Shown here: positions 1 to 10,979 of the stretch, one piece after another
Numbering within the stretch: position 1 is the first letter of the stretch
Layout of the letters: the number at the start of each line of letters is the position of its first letter
Source: Buddleja alternifolia
Lineage: Eukaryota; Streptophyta; Magnoliopsida; Lamiales; Scrophulariaceae
Direction of reading: 5' to 3'
Length of the DNA stretch: 64,000 nucleotides
Assembly (NCBI GenBank): GCA_019426215.1
Contig: CM033393.1
Coordinates: 1,741,001-1,805,000, forward strand
Notes under the pieces: model-generated
What the model was told of the DNA's origin: nothing
What the model saw: only the letters and a program-made list of their open reading frames with translations
The model's database searches: none
Made by a program: the position numbers and the translations under genes

Positions 1-239
1 CGCTGTGCATACAGTGGCGCTAACCGGTGGCATCCCGTCGACGGCTTAGGAGCTGAAACTGAAATTTTTCTAATTTTCATCACATTAAAATTACATAAAA
101 TCCAATTCTTATTAATGTCTAACGAATAAAAAATAAATAAAATTCCTCAAGAACACAAAAATGCGAAATCTACATATCTAATCACATATTTACATGTAAA
201 TTACATATGCCGAACCCCGTGGATTGACTCTGATACCAC
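1..239 (-). mobile_element. Copia A leader and primer binding site
   Basis: This is the first part of the internal region of a minus-strand Ty1-copia element that continues off the left edge. Read on the minus strand, positions 238-226 give TGGTATCAGAGTC, a match to the initiator-Met tRNA 3' end used to prime most plant copia elements. It begins one base after the LTR end at 240. The rest of the segment is AT-rich leader with no coding sequence. The call rests on the primer site plus the adjoining LTR. Confidence 0.8.
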
Positions 240-1867
240 TGCTAGGAAAATAAAATGAAAACGCAGCGGAAACGATGTAATTAAAAATTTTCAGATTTTC
301 CCAATTGAGAATCATCCTCGGGGTTTTATCATGCGTATATACTATAGAGATATCGATACATTACCAGTTATAGCGAAGTGGTTGGAGAGTCACAACTTTT
401 TAAATTCTTCAAACTTTTCACAAACTGATTTTTGCTAACTGATTGATGGTTCTAGCAGTACAAGGGTGCTGCCTCTAAATAATCTCGTTGGAAAATTTGA
501 ACGAAAAATCTCCTCTTCTTGGCTTAGGGAGGTAGACGGCTAGAGAGAAGGGAGAGGGAAGATTTTTCTCTTCTTGTAGCTCAAGTGTGCAGTAACTTAT
601 GTTATGACCTAGGTTTAATTAAGTGATATATTTATATCATTTAAGTTACAACTTTGGATTTAATTTAGCCCATGTTGGACGCCTCATAGGCCGCCCCCAC
701 ACGGTCAAGGTGCCCCTCTTGGTGTACCAATTTGAGCTCAGTCCAATCTTTTATTTAATTAATTAATTTAATCTAATTAATTAATCTAATTAAATAATAA
801 ATGAGATAATAAATTAATTTTATTTCTCCAAAAATTAATATATTAATTAATGTATAAACGAATTAACTTATTTCTCCAAATAATTAATTCTATTTAATTA
901 ATTTTAAGTGTCCAATACTTAAAATATCTACAAGAAATACACCACAATTTCGTTTGATTTTTCCTTTTTAAGCGTGAGTCTTTAGGTTCATCTATATTTG
1001 GCAATTGGAGGATTTCATTGAATGTGGGTAACACCTAGCCAGTCAAGTGACCCACATCGTATCCCAAATAAGATGAAATGATTAGATCATCGTTTACCTT
1101 TCCTATTGTAAATAGCGTGCGAATACAAACTCTTCATTTCCTTATGCCGGTCAAGTAAGAGTCATAGTTTAGGTCAAACTCATAAACTTGACTCTATGCT
1201 ATATTTATAATAAGTCCAGAGCAGTGAATGCTTTGGCCAAAGACTTAAAGATCTAACTTACTTATAAATGCATAGGATAATTCCTCGTTCACTTTCGAGG
1301 TAACGAATTCCATCTTGGATATCAGTTAAGACTACTACTTGTCCATTAGGTTGCAATTCGAGGTTGACCCTACCAAAGGAAAAATTAGGTCTACTCTAAT
1401 GACAAACCTAATGTCACAAGTATATCTTCAACACTAATTACATTTAATCAATTCTGTCATTGACTTTCAAAGAGTGAAAACCCATGTGACAGAATCGATG
1501 TGAGTCATGTCTAAGTGCCACGACCTTCATCAGTGCACCTATGATATGAGTTCTTCATTACTTCCTATTGATTGATGAACACTTCTCTTGTCGAAACTCA
1601 TATCATACAAGTTTTGATGATTTCCAATGCCCAATTGGGAATCCTCGACATGCAAACCATTTTAGTACATAAGTATTAAACTCCTCTAGTGCCTTAGAGA
1701 ATTAACTCTTGTATTCATGGACTTATTGATGATTACAATATATATATGCCAATAATAGAGTAAACAACTAAAATGCCTTTTATTAAAAGAATAATAACAA
1801 TTACAATTTCATAATGTCCTTTTCTCTCTCTAATCCTCTAACAGCATTTGAGGACATAAACCTAACA
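240..1867 (-). repeat. Copia A LTR (5' LTR, minus strand)
   Basis: This 1628 bp LTR, read on the minus strand, begins TGTTAGGTTTATGTCCTC and ends in CTAGCA directly before the tRNA-iMet primer site. That makes it the 5' LTR of an element running leftwards. It shares its start and several internal blocks with the LTRs of copia D (44088, 51825) and E (54408-62817): the region around 1450-1530, a block near 1340-1400, and AT-rich TTAATTAA arrays around 740-905. It is not adjacent to its own coding region; to the right it cuts into the RNase H of a different copia (B). The matching LTR lies outside the window, so the target duplication cannot be confirmed. Confidence 0.85.
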
Positions 1868-3299
1868 TGCTTGACTATCAAAGTAGAGCTGCATAGGTTT
1901 CGAATGCGTCATTCCCTAAGAATGTAATAAGTCTTTTAACCATTGCAGCTCACAAGTGGTGGTAGTCATAGACCGATACTCGGCTTCAGCATAAGAGCGA
2001 GACACCGTATGTCACTTCTTAGTTTCCACGAAACATGCGAGTTTCCAACAGGACAAAGTAGCCGGTAAGAGAATGATGAGTCAAAAGACAACTCACTCAA
2101 TCAGAGTCACATGTAACTGTAGATCACATGTTGAAAAGGAAAAGTCCTTGACCAGGACTACCCTTTAAATAACGAACTCATAAAGCCACTTCTTAGTGTC
2201 CCTATCTGCATGAACTGAGAAAGAGCATACACACTATGGCATATGGTCGATTAAGAGTCAGATAAATCAACCAGTCGACCAAACGCCGGTACTTCTCAGG
2301 ATCCCATAACAAAACACCATCTGCCACCTCCAAGCGGCGATTCTGTTCCATCGGAAATCCAGTGGGCTTGGCACTCTGCGACCCAGCCTCAAAATTTTTA
2401 TCTAAAGCATATTTCCTTTGGCAAAGGAAAATTCTATCATGATTGCGAGCAACTTCTATGCCCAAGAAGTATTTCAAGGGCCCCAAATCTTTCATGTGGA
2501 AACACTCACTCAAATAAGCCTTGAATTTTTTAATTGCATTCACATCATTGCTCTAATCACCAAATCATCAACATAAGCCAAAATATACAATTGTATGTTC
2601 TTCCGTCTCAGAGTAAACAACGAATAATCCAAAAGAGGTTGAGAAAAATCATACCGTTTCAAGGTATGCACAAGCTTAGCAAACCAACACTGAGGCGCTT
2701 GTTTCAACACATAGAGTGATTTTTGCAAACGACACACCTTCCCGAGCTGAGAAGTGGAAAAATACGGAGGTATCTTCATATAAACTTCCTCCATCAAATC
2801 CCTATATAAGAAAGCATTATGCACGTCATTTGGTGAAGCTCCCATCCCTTCGCCGCCGCCATGGCCAATAAAGTTCGTACCTTTACCATTTTTGCTACGA
2901 GAGCAAAAGTTTTGTTGTAGTCAATTCCATCAACTTGGTTATTGCCAAGAATCACCAAATGAGGTTTATATCTTTCAACTGTCTCCACCAAATTACACTT
3001 GATTTTGTAAACCCATTTACTACAAATAGCTTTCTTTCACGGTGGCAAAGTCTCCACCGTCTACATTCGATTATTTTCAAGAGCCTCAGTTTCACTAGCC
3101 ATTGCATGTCTCCACAGAGGGTCTTTCACCGTCTCCTTATAAAAATTTAGTTCAAGTCCAGTGGTCACTACAACTAAGAAAGATTGGTGACGTATAGAAA
3201 ATCAATTACAATTCAAGTGAGTTATAGGATATGGAGTGCCTGAGGAAGGGACTGGCTGAGGTGAGTGCATAGAAGGGCTTATATAGTGGGTTGTAAACG
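1868..3299 (-). pseudogene. Copia B remnant, RT and RNase H part
   Basis: Degenerate pol of a Ty1-copia element on the minus strand. Reading right to left there is the Gag-Pol linker, then reverse transcriptase pieces around 2991-2540 including the catalytic YVDDL at about 2562-2577. Next comes the MKDLGPLKYFLGIE block near 2500-2430, and then RNase H with a SYAEAEYRSM-like stretch around 2010-1960. The three RT pieces lie in three different frames, so at least two frameshifts are present. RNase H stops in the middle of a conserved block at 1868, where the copia A LTR starts. The missing C-terminal part should lie left of the window. The other half of this element is at 10980-12260. Confidence 0.85.
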
Positions 3300-3657
3300 T
3301 GATAAGTGCTTTATATGTTTAGTAATCTCATCTAATTCTAATGCTTTTTTTTTTTTTTGATATTTGATGCTAGATATTTGCCTCAAATCTTGATTTTATA
3401 TTATAGGATCATCTAAAGACATTTTAGGAAAATGAAGAAAATAGCACGGAATTAAGAAGAAACGGTTCTACAAGTGCAGCGTTAGTATTTCTATCATAAC
3501 TCTTTTTATGTATATTTAATTAACTTGACTCTTGTGCTATTGCAAATAGAAGAGATGTATCTTCATTTTATATTCTGAAGACAAAGATAAAAAAAGTCCA
3601 TAAGAAGGCAAAAAGGACAAAGGAAGTGAACAACACGGAAGATTAAGACAAAGTATC

Positions 3658-5333
3658 TGATAGGAGTCATTTTTACGTGTTATTAAGCCCCTTTGCGTTT
3701 ATGTTTTAGGTTCATTTATCGCTTGATTTTGTCACTTGTGCGTTTAATTCGTGCATTAAGTGATTTCAGGCCTTAAGTGGATACAATCGAATAAAGGGTG
3801 GAAAAAGGACGTATAAAACAAGTTTAGGCCAAGATGTTTCACACCTCTACGACCAAACAAGCAAGAAACAAGCTGGAGTTAGCCAAAATCATATTTTAGT
3901 ACCATTTCCGCACACCTGGGCGCCAAATCAGAAACAACCTCCACATTGGAACGTCATTTTGATATATTTAGAGACAGAATTGGATGAAGTGTCCTTCTAC
4001 AAAGTTGTAGATGTATGTCTCATCTTCACATGGGGACTTGAAGCATCAAATTCGGAGGTCTGTGGAGAATTTTATGAATAAAACACTATCTCTGCGCTGG
4101 AAAACACGAAAGTGGCAGCTCCCATTCTTAGTAGGTGGAAAACAAGAGAATGGTAGTTCACATTCTTGGTAGATGGAAAGGAAGAGAATGGTAGCTCACA
4201 TTCTTGGTAGGAGGAAAGTAAGAGAATGGTAGGTGTAAAACAAGAGAATGGTAGTTTACATTCTTGGTAGATGGAAAGCAAGAGAATGGTAGGTGGAAAG
4301 AAAAGAGAATGGAAGCACATGTTCTTGGTAGGTGGATTTTTTGGCTATAAAAGGAGGATTGAAGACCATCCTATGACACACTTGAAAACACATTCCCCAT
4401 TGGGGGAGCCTAAACACATCCTATCATCATCTTCATCATCCTTAGATTAGTTATGAAGATTATCAAGAACCTTTGAAGGTGAAGAAATCAAGAAGCATGG
4501 AAGAGATGAAGATCGAAGTTCAACCATCAAAAATACGAGGGAGTTTCTTAGATTTAGATTTGTTTTTGTCTATGAATATGAATCTTAATTTAAGTTCCTA
4601 TCTTTTATCTTTTATGATGAAATAGATTCTTCGAACTAAGGCCATGTTGAGGCTAAATTATGATAATTGAGTTATAAATTGTGTTTTGCATATTAATTCT
4701 ATTGTTGTTTTGTGTCTTGATCTTGTTTGAATGCATCATATGCTTAGCTACCATATGCATGATTTATTGCTTAAATTATTCGTTCGAGAGAAGGTAATTT
4801 AAGGTGCAAAGAGGATCATCACATAATCCGAAAAAAATAGGGAATTGCCCCTAGAGATAGGTAGAGATTCCCGGGTGCAGTTAGCCGGATTAATCCGGGG
4901 AAATTATAGAACTTGAATGCATGATTGTTGGTTAGATTCTCGGATAGACATATTTAGAGAACCATCAATTAATCATAGGATTATTACAGCCGAGACATCG
5001 GGTAGTAATTATTTAAGGTTTTTTCCACCAAAGCAACATTCGTCTAATAATATGAGAACATGTTTATGGTGAAAATTGATTAATTTATGCCAACACATGT
5101 GTCTTAGTTGCTCTCTTCCATAGCTATCTTGATTTCGACATCTTGTTTCTTATATCTTACTTTCATAATATTTTAGTTAATTCTTGTTTTAGTTTAAGTT
5201 CTTCAATTGCTTTAAAATCATAAACTAAAATACAAGTCCTTGAGGTTCGACAACCCGGACTTTATTGTCCACTTTATTACTACACACGACCAGTCCACTT
5301 GCTGTTTAATACACGTAAGGATTTTTCGTGTCA
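3658..5333 (+). repeat. 5' LTR of the Athila-like element
   Basis: The LTR starts TGATAGGAGTC and ends TTTTTCGTGTCA. A promoter-like TATA box (GGCTATAAAAGGAGG) lies near 4343-4357. Around 4130-4320 there is an irregular tandem array built on the phrase AGAGAATGGTAG, repeated with spacers of roughly 30-60 bp. The array explains two spurious short frames on the minus strand. Confidence 0.92.
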
Positions 5334-5339
5334 AGTTTT

Positions 5340-5358
5340 TGGCGCCGTTGCCGGGGAC
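5340..5358 (+). other. Primer binding site, tRNA-Asp type
   Basis: TGGCGCCGTTGCCGGGGAC lies seven bases after the 5' LTR end. It is complementary to the 3' end of plant tRNA-Asp, the primer known for Athila-lineage elements. The match defines the element's orientation. Confidence 0.9.
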
Positions 5359-5467
5359 TTGTTTAATTTTAGTTTTTGATTTTATTTCAAGTTTTAAGTA
5401 TTTATTTTATTTTTATTAATTTTTTTATTATTATTTTTATTTTTTTTTCTTACACTCTTAGCTCCCA

Positions 5468-6430
5468 ATGGCTAGAAATTTTCCAGATATGACCCTTCCG
5501 GAGAATCAATTATGGCTGCAAAGCGTCATTCAATTCGCAAAGGATAGCAATTTTCCTGATATGACACTACCGGAGAATCAATTATGGCTGCAAAGCGTCA
5601 TTGAAGCGTGTTATGCACAAGGGTTCTTTCCACAACATTACCAAGAAAGAATTCCTACTCCGGAGGAACAACTTGATAACACCATTGGAGAGCTCCACTT
5701 TATGATGAAGGACGCACAGCGGGAAATGAAGGAGATGAATCATCAACTCAAGCAACTAATGAGCGACATATCTGAGAAAGTACCATGGGCATTGCTTGGT
5801 ACCACTGAGATAGATCAAAAGGAGGAATTCAACACCGTGGTGTTGAATGAAATGAAGTTGGAAAATTCGAAAGAAGATTCCTCCAACGATGAGCATTCGA
5901 CTCCTATTCTTTCTGACGGTGTTGACATTTCTTTACTTTCTTCCCTAGCCACAGGTAAGTCGGTAATCGATACCGATGATGGTAAGTTGTCAATGAATAT
6001 AGAAGATGATGATATGGTTAATATCGATACCTATGAGGTTTTTGAGCATCCACTTGACTTTGATTTGAATTTTCACGCTGATGCTTTTGATCCTTTTAGT
6101 GTTGAGCACTTTCAGGAAAAACGAACCAATCATCTTCGACATCCTTACATCGTGGATTTCATCTATGTGAAAGTGATGGGTGAAGAACGACGAGACATTG
6201 TCTCTAACTTGGAAGAGAGCCCACAATACCGTCCTAAGCATAGGCAAGAAAAGGTAATAGAGGTATTGAGGGACCATAAAAAAACTCGTGAGTGGATGAT
6301 TGCTTGGTCTCATCCTAGAGTATTTATCACACATGATGGACCAATCCTCAATACCAATATCCAAAGATTGAATCGATACCCAAGAGTGGAGTGGAGAACA
6401 AACAAAGCATTCATACGTCATCCTCCTTAA
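5468..6430 (+). CDS. Hypothetical 320-aa protein of the non-autonomous element
   Basis: An uninterrupted frame of 320 codons, starting 110 bases after the primer site. I do not recognise a known domain; there is no zinc knuckle, protease or RT signature. Residues about 6-23 and 30-47 are a near-perfect duplication of an 18-residue unit (NFPDMTLPENQLWLQSVI). Residues about 70-105 are rich in E, K, Q and M and look like a coiled coil. The middle (about 120-210) is acidic, and the C-terminus is basic, ending in RHPP. The position is where gag sits in gypsy elements, so a diverged Gag or Gag fragment is possible, but that is inference. The intact frame in a young element suggests it may still be made. 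Confidence 0.6.
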   Translation: MARNFPDMTLPENQLWLQSVIQFAKDSNFPDMTLPENQLWLQSVIEACYAQGFFPQHYQERIPTPEEQLDNTIGELHFMMKDAQREMKEMNHQLKQLMSDISEKVPWALLGTTEIDQKEEFNTVVLNEMKLENSKEDSSNDEHSTPILSDGVDISLLSSLATGKSVIDTDDGKLSMNIEDDDMVNIDTYEVFEHPLDFDLNFHADAFDPFSVEHFQEKRTNHLRHPYIVDFIYVKVMGEERRDIVSNLEESPQYRPKHRQEKVIEVLRDHKKTREWMIAWSHPRVFITHDGPILNTNIQRLNRYPRVEWRTNKAFIRHPP

Positions 6431-6466
6431 GCCGACCCGATAAAGTCAAGCTAGTGACTTTAAAAC

Positions 6467-6489
6467 AAGCGCTTCTTGGGAGGCAACCC
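6467..6489 (+). other. Conserved hairpin block TTGGGAGGCAACCCAA
   Basis: The stretch AGCGCTTCTTGGGAGGCAAC continues into CCA and contains an inverted repeat (TTGGG, six-base loop, CCCAA). From general knowledge, very similar GCGCTT-n-TTGGGAGGCAACCC blocks occur in Athila-type plant gypsy elements downstream of coding regions. It lies about 37 bases after the stop codon of the 320-aa frame. Confidence 0.55.
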
Positions 6490-8149
6490 AAGTTTGTAAG
6501 TTTTCTTTTCTTTTTGCTTTTCTTTTTGTTTTGTTTAGTTTGTTTCTTTATGTTGTGTTCTAGCATGCACTTTTAGTATGTATATTTTCATATGCTTGAT
6601 GGTTTGTTTGATAAGTATGTTGAACATGTTATAGTCGCAATTCCCCGTTGTTTTGAGAGGCCTATTTTGATGAGATGGGTTTGATTTGGAACATATTTGT
6701 GATGAAGGATTGTTTTTCACCAATCCTTGATTGTAAGTACTCTTATACCTTTTGCATGCGTTTATGTGAGACAATATTGGGGACAATGTTGAGTTTAAGT
6801 TTGGGGGTATATGTGGGTAGTACTTTGTGGTTTTAATACATTCATATGATTGATCACCATGTGTTTGCTATTTTTGTCATGTCATGTGTACCTCGTTTAG
6901 CTCAAGTTTGGGGGAATTTGTATGCTATCATGTTTATATGTGTTTATGTTGAGAAAATCAAGCATGGTTTTTTTTTTTTTGTTTTTTTTTTAGTCCTTCC
7001 AATTGATGCATTTAAATTGATTAGCTTTAAAAAGTGGCATGATTTTTTGAAATAATTTGAATTTAAATGAACATATATATCTTTGAAATTGCTCATGGAG
7101 ACCCTAGACTAGGATTGATTTCTTAGATGATTCACATTGCACAATAAATCGAGGGTAGAGGAGTTGAGAGGATAACCATCTTGAGACACTTAAGGAGTTT
7201 TTCCCGGAAAAATTAACTTAGATTTTTCATAAGGTTATAAGTTGAGTAGTAATTTTTTTTATGCTAAACAATGAATTAAAAAGGTTGAAGTTTGGTATGA
7301 CCACAAGTGGTCAGGCTAATATGTAGTGGAGGTGAAAAGTTTCATGCCTATATACTGTACTATTATGCTAATTTGAGCTAAGCTCAAGCCAAAAAGAAGC
7401 GAATTGTTTAAAAGATCTAGTTTTATTTCGTGGCCTTTGACACTCGAGTGATTAAATCCTTAAGAGTGTCTTTACACTTAATGCCCCAAAACTATCTAGT
7501 TTGGGAGTCATTGATCTAAAGCTTGTTACATGGGTGCCATAGAAAGCCTAATGGAATAAAACATGGCACATGATCTAGCCTTAATGAAGTTAATTGGACA
7601 GTTTCATATGAATTGAAAGTTTGAATGTTTGAGATAATGAAATTTAAATGGCTATGAAATTTTCTATGATTCTTATGCTTTGTGTTTGATCATAAAGTTG
7701 ATAGATATGGGATTAATGTCCAAAATTTGGTAAGGATGTCTCTCGACTATAATACCTTAGATTTGTTTTCACTACACCCTATGGAGTCTTTTCCAGTACT
7801 GGTGTCACATGAGCAAAAGTAGTTGATATGTATATATATTTGTGAGCTGTAAAAGGATGATTTTGTGCCATTTATTCTTGTTAATTATGTTGAGATGTGT
7901 TCATCTGGTTGAGATTGAAAGTTTGTTAGATTTTGTGGGTATATCGTCTGCAAACTCTCACGAGACTATAACTCGTCCTTTGAGGTAACTCAAAGGTTTA
8001 AAGGCTTGTTGCACATGCTAAGTGCAATCGTTTACTCCACGAAAGTGAGTTCGTTAGTTGTTTTTGTTTTCTCCTTTTGGTTGATGATATTTTTCGTACC
8101 CTAGACCTTTTATTCCTCAAGGTCGAGCAATTGATAAGTTTGGGGGAGT
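6490..8149 (+). other. Noncoding internal region with repeated polypurine tracts
   Basis: About 1.66 kb without a convincing gene. The phrase AAGTTTGGGGG occurs three times, near 6798-6808, 6904-6914 and 8137-8147. The last is in the usual place of the plus-strand primer, next to the 3' LTR. The earlier two could act as internal polypurine tracts. A T-rich run lies at about 6967-6991. Confidence 0.6.
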
Positions 8150-9825
8150 TGATAGGAGTCATTTTTACGTGTTATTAAGCCCCTTTACGTTTATGTTTTA
8201 GGTTCATTTATCGCTTGATTTTGTCACTTGTGCGTTTAATTCGTGCATTAAGTGATTTCAGGCCTTAAGTGGATACAATCGAATAAAGGGTGGAAAAAGG
8301 ACGTATAAAACAAGTTTAGGCCAAGATGTTTCACACCTCTACGACCAAACAAGCAAGAAACAAGCTGGAGTTAGCCAAAATCATATTTTAGTACCATTTC
8401 CGCACACCTGGGCGCCAAATCAGAAACAACCTCCACATTGGAACGTCATTTTGATATATTTAGAGACAAAATTGGATGAAGTGTCCTTCTACAAAGTTGT
8501 AGATGTATGTCTCATCTTCACATGGGGACTTGAAGCATCAAATTCGGAGGTCTGTGGAGAATTTTATGAATAAAACATTATCTCTGCGCTGGAAAACACG
8601 AAAGTGGCAGCTCCCATTCTTAGTAGGTGGAAAACAAGAGAATGGTAGTTCACATTCTTGGTAGATGGAAAGGAAGAGAATGGTAGCTCACATTCTTGGT
8701 AGGAGGAAAGTAAGAGAATGGTAGGTGTAAAACAAGAGAATGGTAGTTCACATTCTTGGTAGATGGAAAGCAAGAGAATGGTAAGTGGAAAGAAAAGAGA
8801 ATGGAAGCACATGTTCTTGGTAGGTGGATTTTTTGGCTATAAAAGGAGGATTGAAGACCATCCTATGACACACTTGAAAACACATTCCCCATTGGGGGAG
8901 CCTAAACACATCCTATCATCATCTTCATCATCCTTAGATTAGTTATGAAGATTATCAAGAACCTTTGAAGGTGAAGAAATCAAGAAGCATGGAAGAGATG
9001 AAGATCGAAGTTCAACCATCAAAAATACGAAGGAGTTTCTTAGATTTAGATTTGTTTTTGTCTATGAATATGAATCTTAATTTAAGTTCCTATCTTTTAT
9101 CTTTTATGATGAAATAGATTTTTCGAACTAAGGCCATGTTGAGGCTAAATTATGATAATTGAGTTATAAATTGTGTTTTGCATATTAATTCTATTGTTGT
9201 TTTGTGTCTTGATCTTGTTTGAATGCATCATATGCTTAGCTACCATATGCATGATTTATTGCTTAAATTATTCGTTCGAGAGAAGGTAATTTAAGGTGCA
9301 AAGAGGATCATCACATAATCCGAAAAAAATAGGGAATTGCCCCTAGAGATAGGTAGAGATTCCCGGGTGCAGTTAGCCGGATTAATCCGGGGAAATTATA
9401 GAACTTGAATGCATGATTGTTGGTTAGATTCTCGGATAGACATATTTAGAGAACCATCAATTAATCATAGGATTATTACAGCCGAGACATCGGGTAGTAA
9501 TTATTTAAGGTTTTTTCCACCAAAGCAACATTCGTCTAATAATATGAGAACATGTTTATGGTGAAAATTGATTAATTTATGCCAACACATGTGTCTTAGT
9601 TGCTCTCTTCCATAGCTATCTTGATTTCGACATCTTGTTTCTTATATCTTACTTTCATAATATTTTAGTTAATTCTTGTTTTAGTTTAAGTTCTTCAATT
9701 GCTTTAAAATCATAAACTAAAATACAAGTCCTTGAGGTTCGACAACCCGGACTTTATTGTCCACTTTATTACTACACACGACCAGTCCACTTGCTGTTTA
9801 ATACACGTAAGGATTTTTCGTGTCA
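8150..9825 (+). repeat. 3' LTR of the Athila-like element
   Basis: The second 1676 bp LTR, the same length as the first, with about seven base changes counted by eye. TATA box near 8836-8850. It is followed directly by the GTATC target duplication and by the resumed sequence of the host solo LTR. Confidence 0.92.
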
Positions 9826-10979
9826 GTATCACATTGTGATGGATTTTTCCTATCTTTAAAAGATGAATCAATTCTTGAATCCTTCCAAAGAATTGTAGAT
9901 ATATGTCTTAGATTTCCATCACAACTTGAATCATCTGAATTTGATATCTGTAAATAGAGATATGGTCAGTTTACTGAGATTGCGCATGAGGCCACGACAA
10001 GCACAAACGCTCGCCTTAGCGCAAGCTTTGCAAAGCTCAATGGCTCGCGCTGGGGGGTGAGTCAAAGTGCTCTCCCCAGCACGAGTCTTCTAGATTTTAC
10101 CCCATTTTGGCCCTATAAATAGGCTTTGAACCTATTTTAACCTATCTTTTACCCGAAGTATTGCTCCTCTTTGTATTCTTTCACACTTTTGGATGATTTT
10201 TTCTTTGAAGATGAATTTTAGAGGGTAAAAACCTTATTCGGGCAATTGTAATACGAATTCATCATCTTGATTTGTGAGATTTGTGCTTAATCTATTTTTT
10301 TTAATTGAGTATTTGATTTTCTTGTTTACATGTCAAGTGTTTGATGAAATGCTTAACTTAGATGTACACTTTGTTATTGTGTTTCTTTGATCCATTGCTA
10401 GTTGAGGTTAAATTGCTATCAATTAGGGCCTTATTTTAGTAGCAACTAGGGGCTATTAGACCTTTAGGGGAAATCAATGTCATTAGACTCAATTCATGCT
10501 AGATGGATTAGCTCTTGATGCCAACTCTCTTCTAGTAATCAATGTTTCTCCTCTAATTAATCAAAAGCCTAGTCTCTAGATGTGTTTTAAGAGAAATGAT
10601 TTATTGATTGGCTATTCGTTGGTAAATTACACTTAAGGAAAAGTAAGGGATTCACATGCTATCGTTGATTCTCTTAGTTGGCTACTTGATTAGAATTAAT
10701 CTCATGTATCTATGATCAAATCGAGAAGATGAAGGGTGATTACAATTGACCGGGTTTCTCCATTATCGTTTATCTCTATCATTTCATTGCTTATTTTAAT
10801 TTTTCGTGCATTTAGTATCTTATAATTACAACCAATCCCCCTCCCCCTATTGCTTTGTCACAAGTAATTAGCAATTATAATTGATCTACACTCCCTTGGG
10901 TTCGACCCTTGCTTACCACTTTCACATTAGGTTTGAAGGTATTATAAATTGTATTTTTGGTATGCTACGACACACATCA

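Larger units (their letters stand above)
3658..9825 (+). mobile_element. Non-autonomous Athila-like LTR retrotransposon
   Basis: A complete 6168 bp element with two 1676 bp LTRs, a tRNA-Asp-type primer site, one 320-aa reading frame, a purine-rich tract before the 3' LTR, and a perfect 5 bp target duplication GTATC (3653-3657 and 9826-9830). No protease, RT, RNase H or integrase is visible in about 2.8 kb of internal DNA. It would therefore depend on enzymes from another element (LARD-like). Comparing the LTRs by eye I see about seven substitutions and no net length change, which suggests a recent insertion. The primer site and the conserved hairpin at 6467-6489 point to the Athila side of Ty3-gypsy. 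Confidence 0.9.
3300..10979 (+). mobile_element. Solo gypsy-type LTR, split by a nested element
   Basis: Two blocks, 3300-3657 and 9831-10979, form one LTR of about 1.5 kb (starts TGATAAGTGC, ends ACACATCA) once the element at 3658-9825 is removed. It has no primer site, no coding region and no second copy nearby, so it looks like a solo LTR. The flanks are AAACG and AAATG, a target duplication with one mismatch. It carries a TATA box (CCTATAAATAGG near 10110). It shares a short conserved block (around 9880-9960) with the LTRs of the nested element and with the solo LTR at 58171-60106. It interrupts copia B between integrase and RT. Confidence 0.7.

Noticed and set aside
4072..4320. 82-codon minus-strand frames in both LTRs (also 8564-8812)
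   Set aside because: They translate the AGAGAATGGTAG array inside the LTRs and are present twice only because the LTR is.
5990..6421. 143-codon minus-strand frame
   Set aside because: Antisense shadow of the 320-aa frame of the Athila-like element; no family resemblance.
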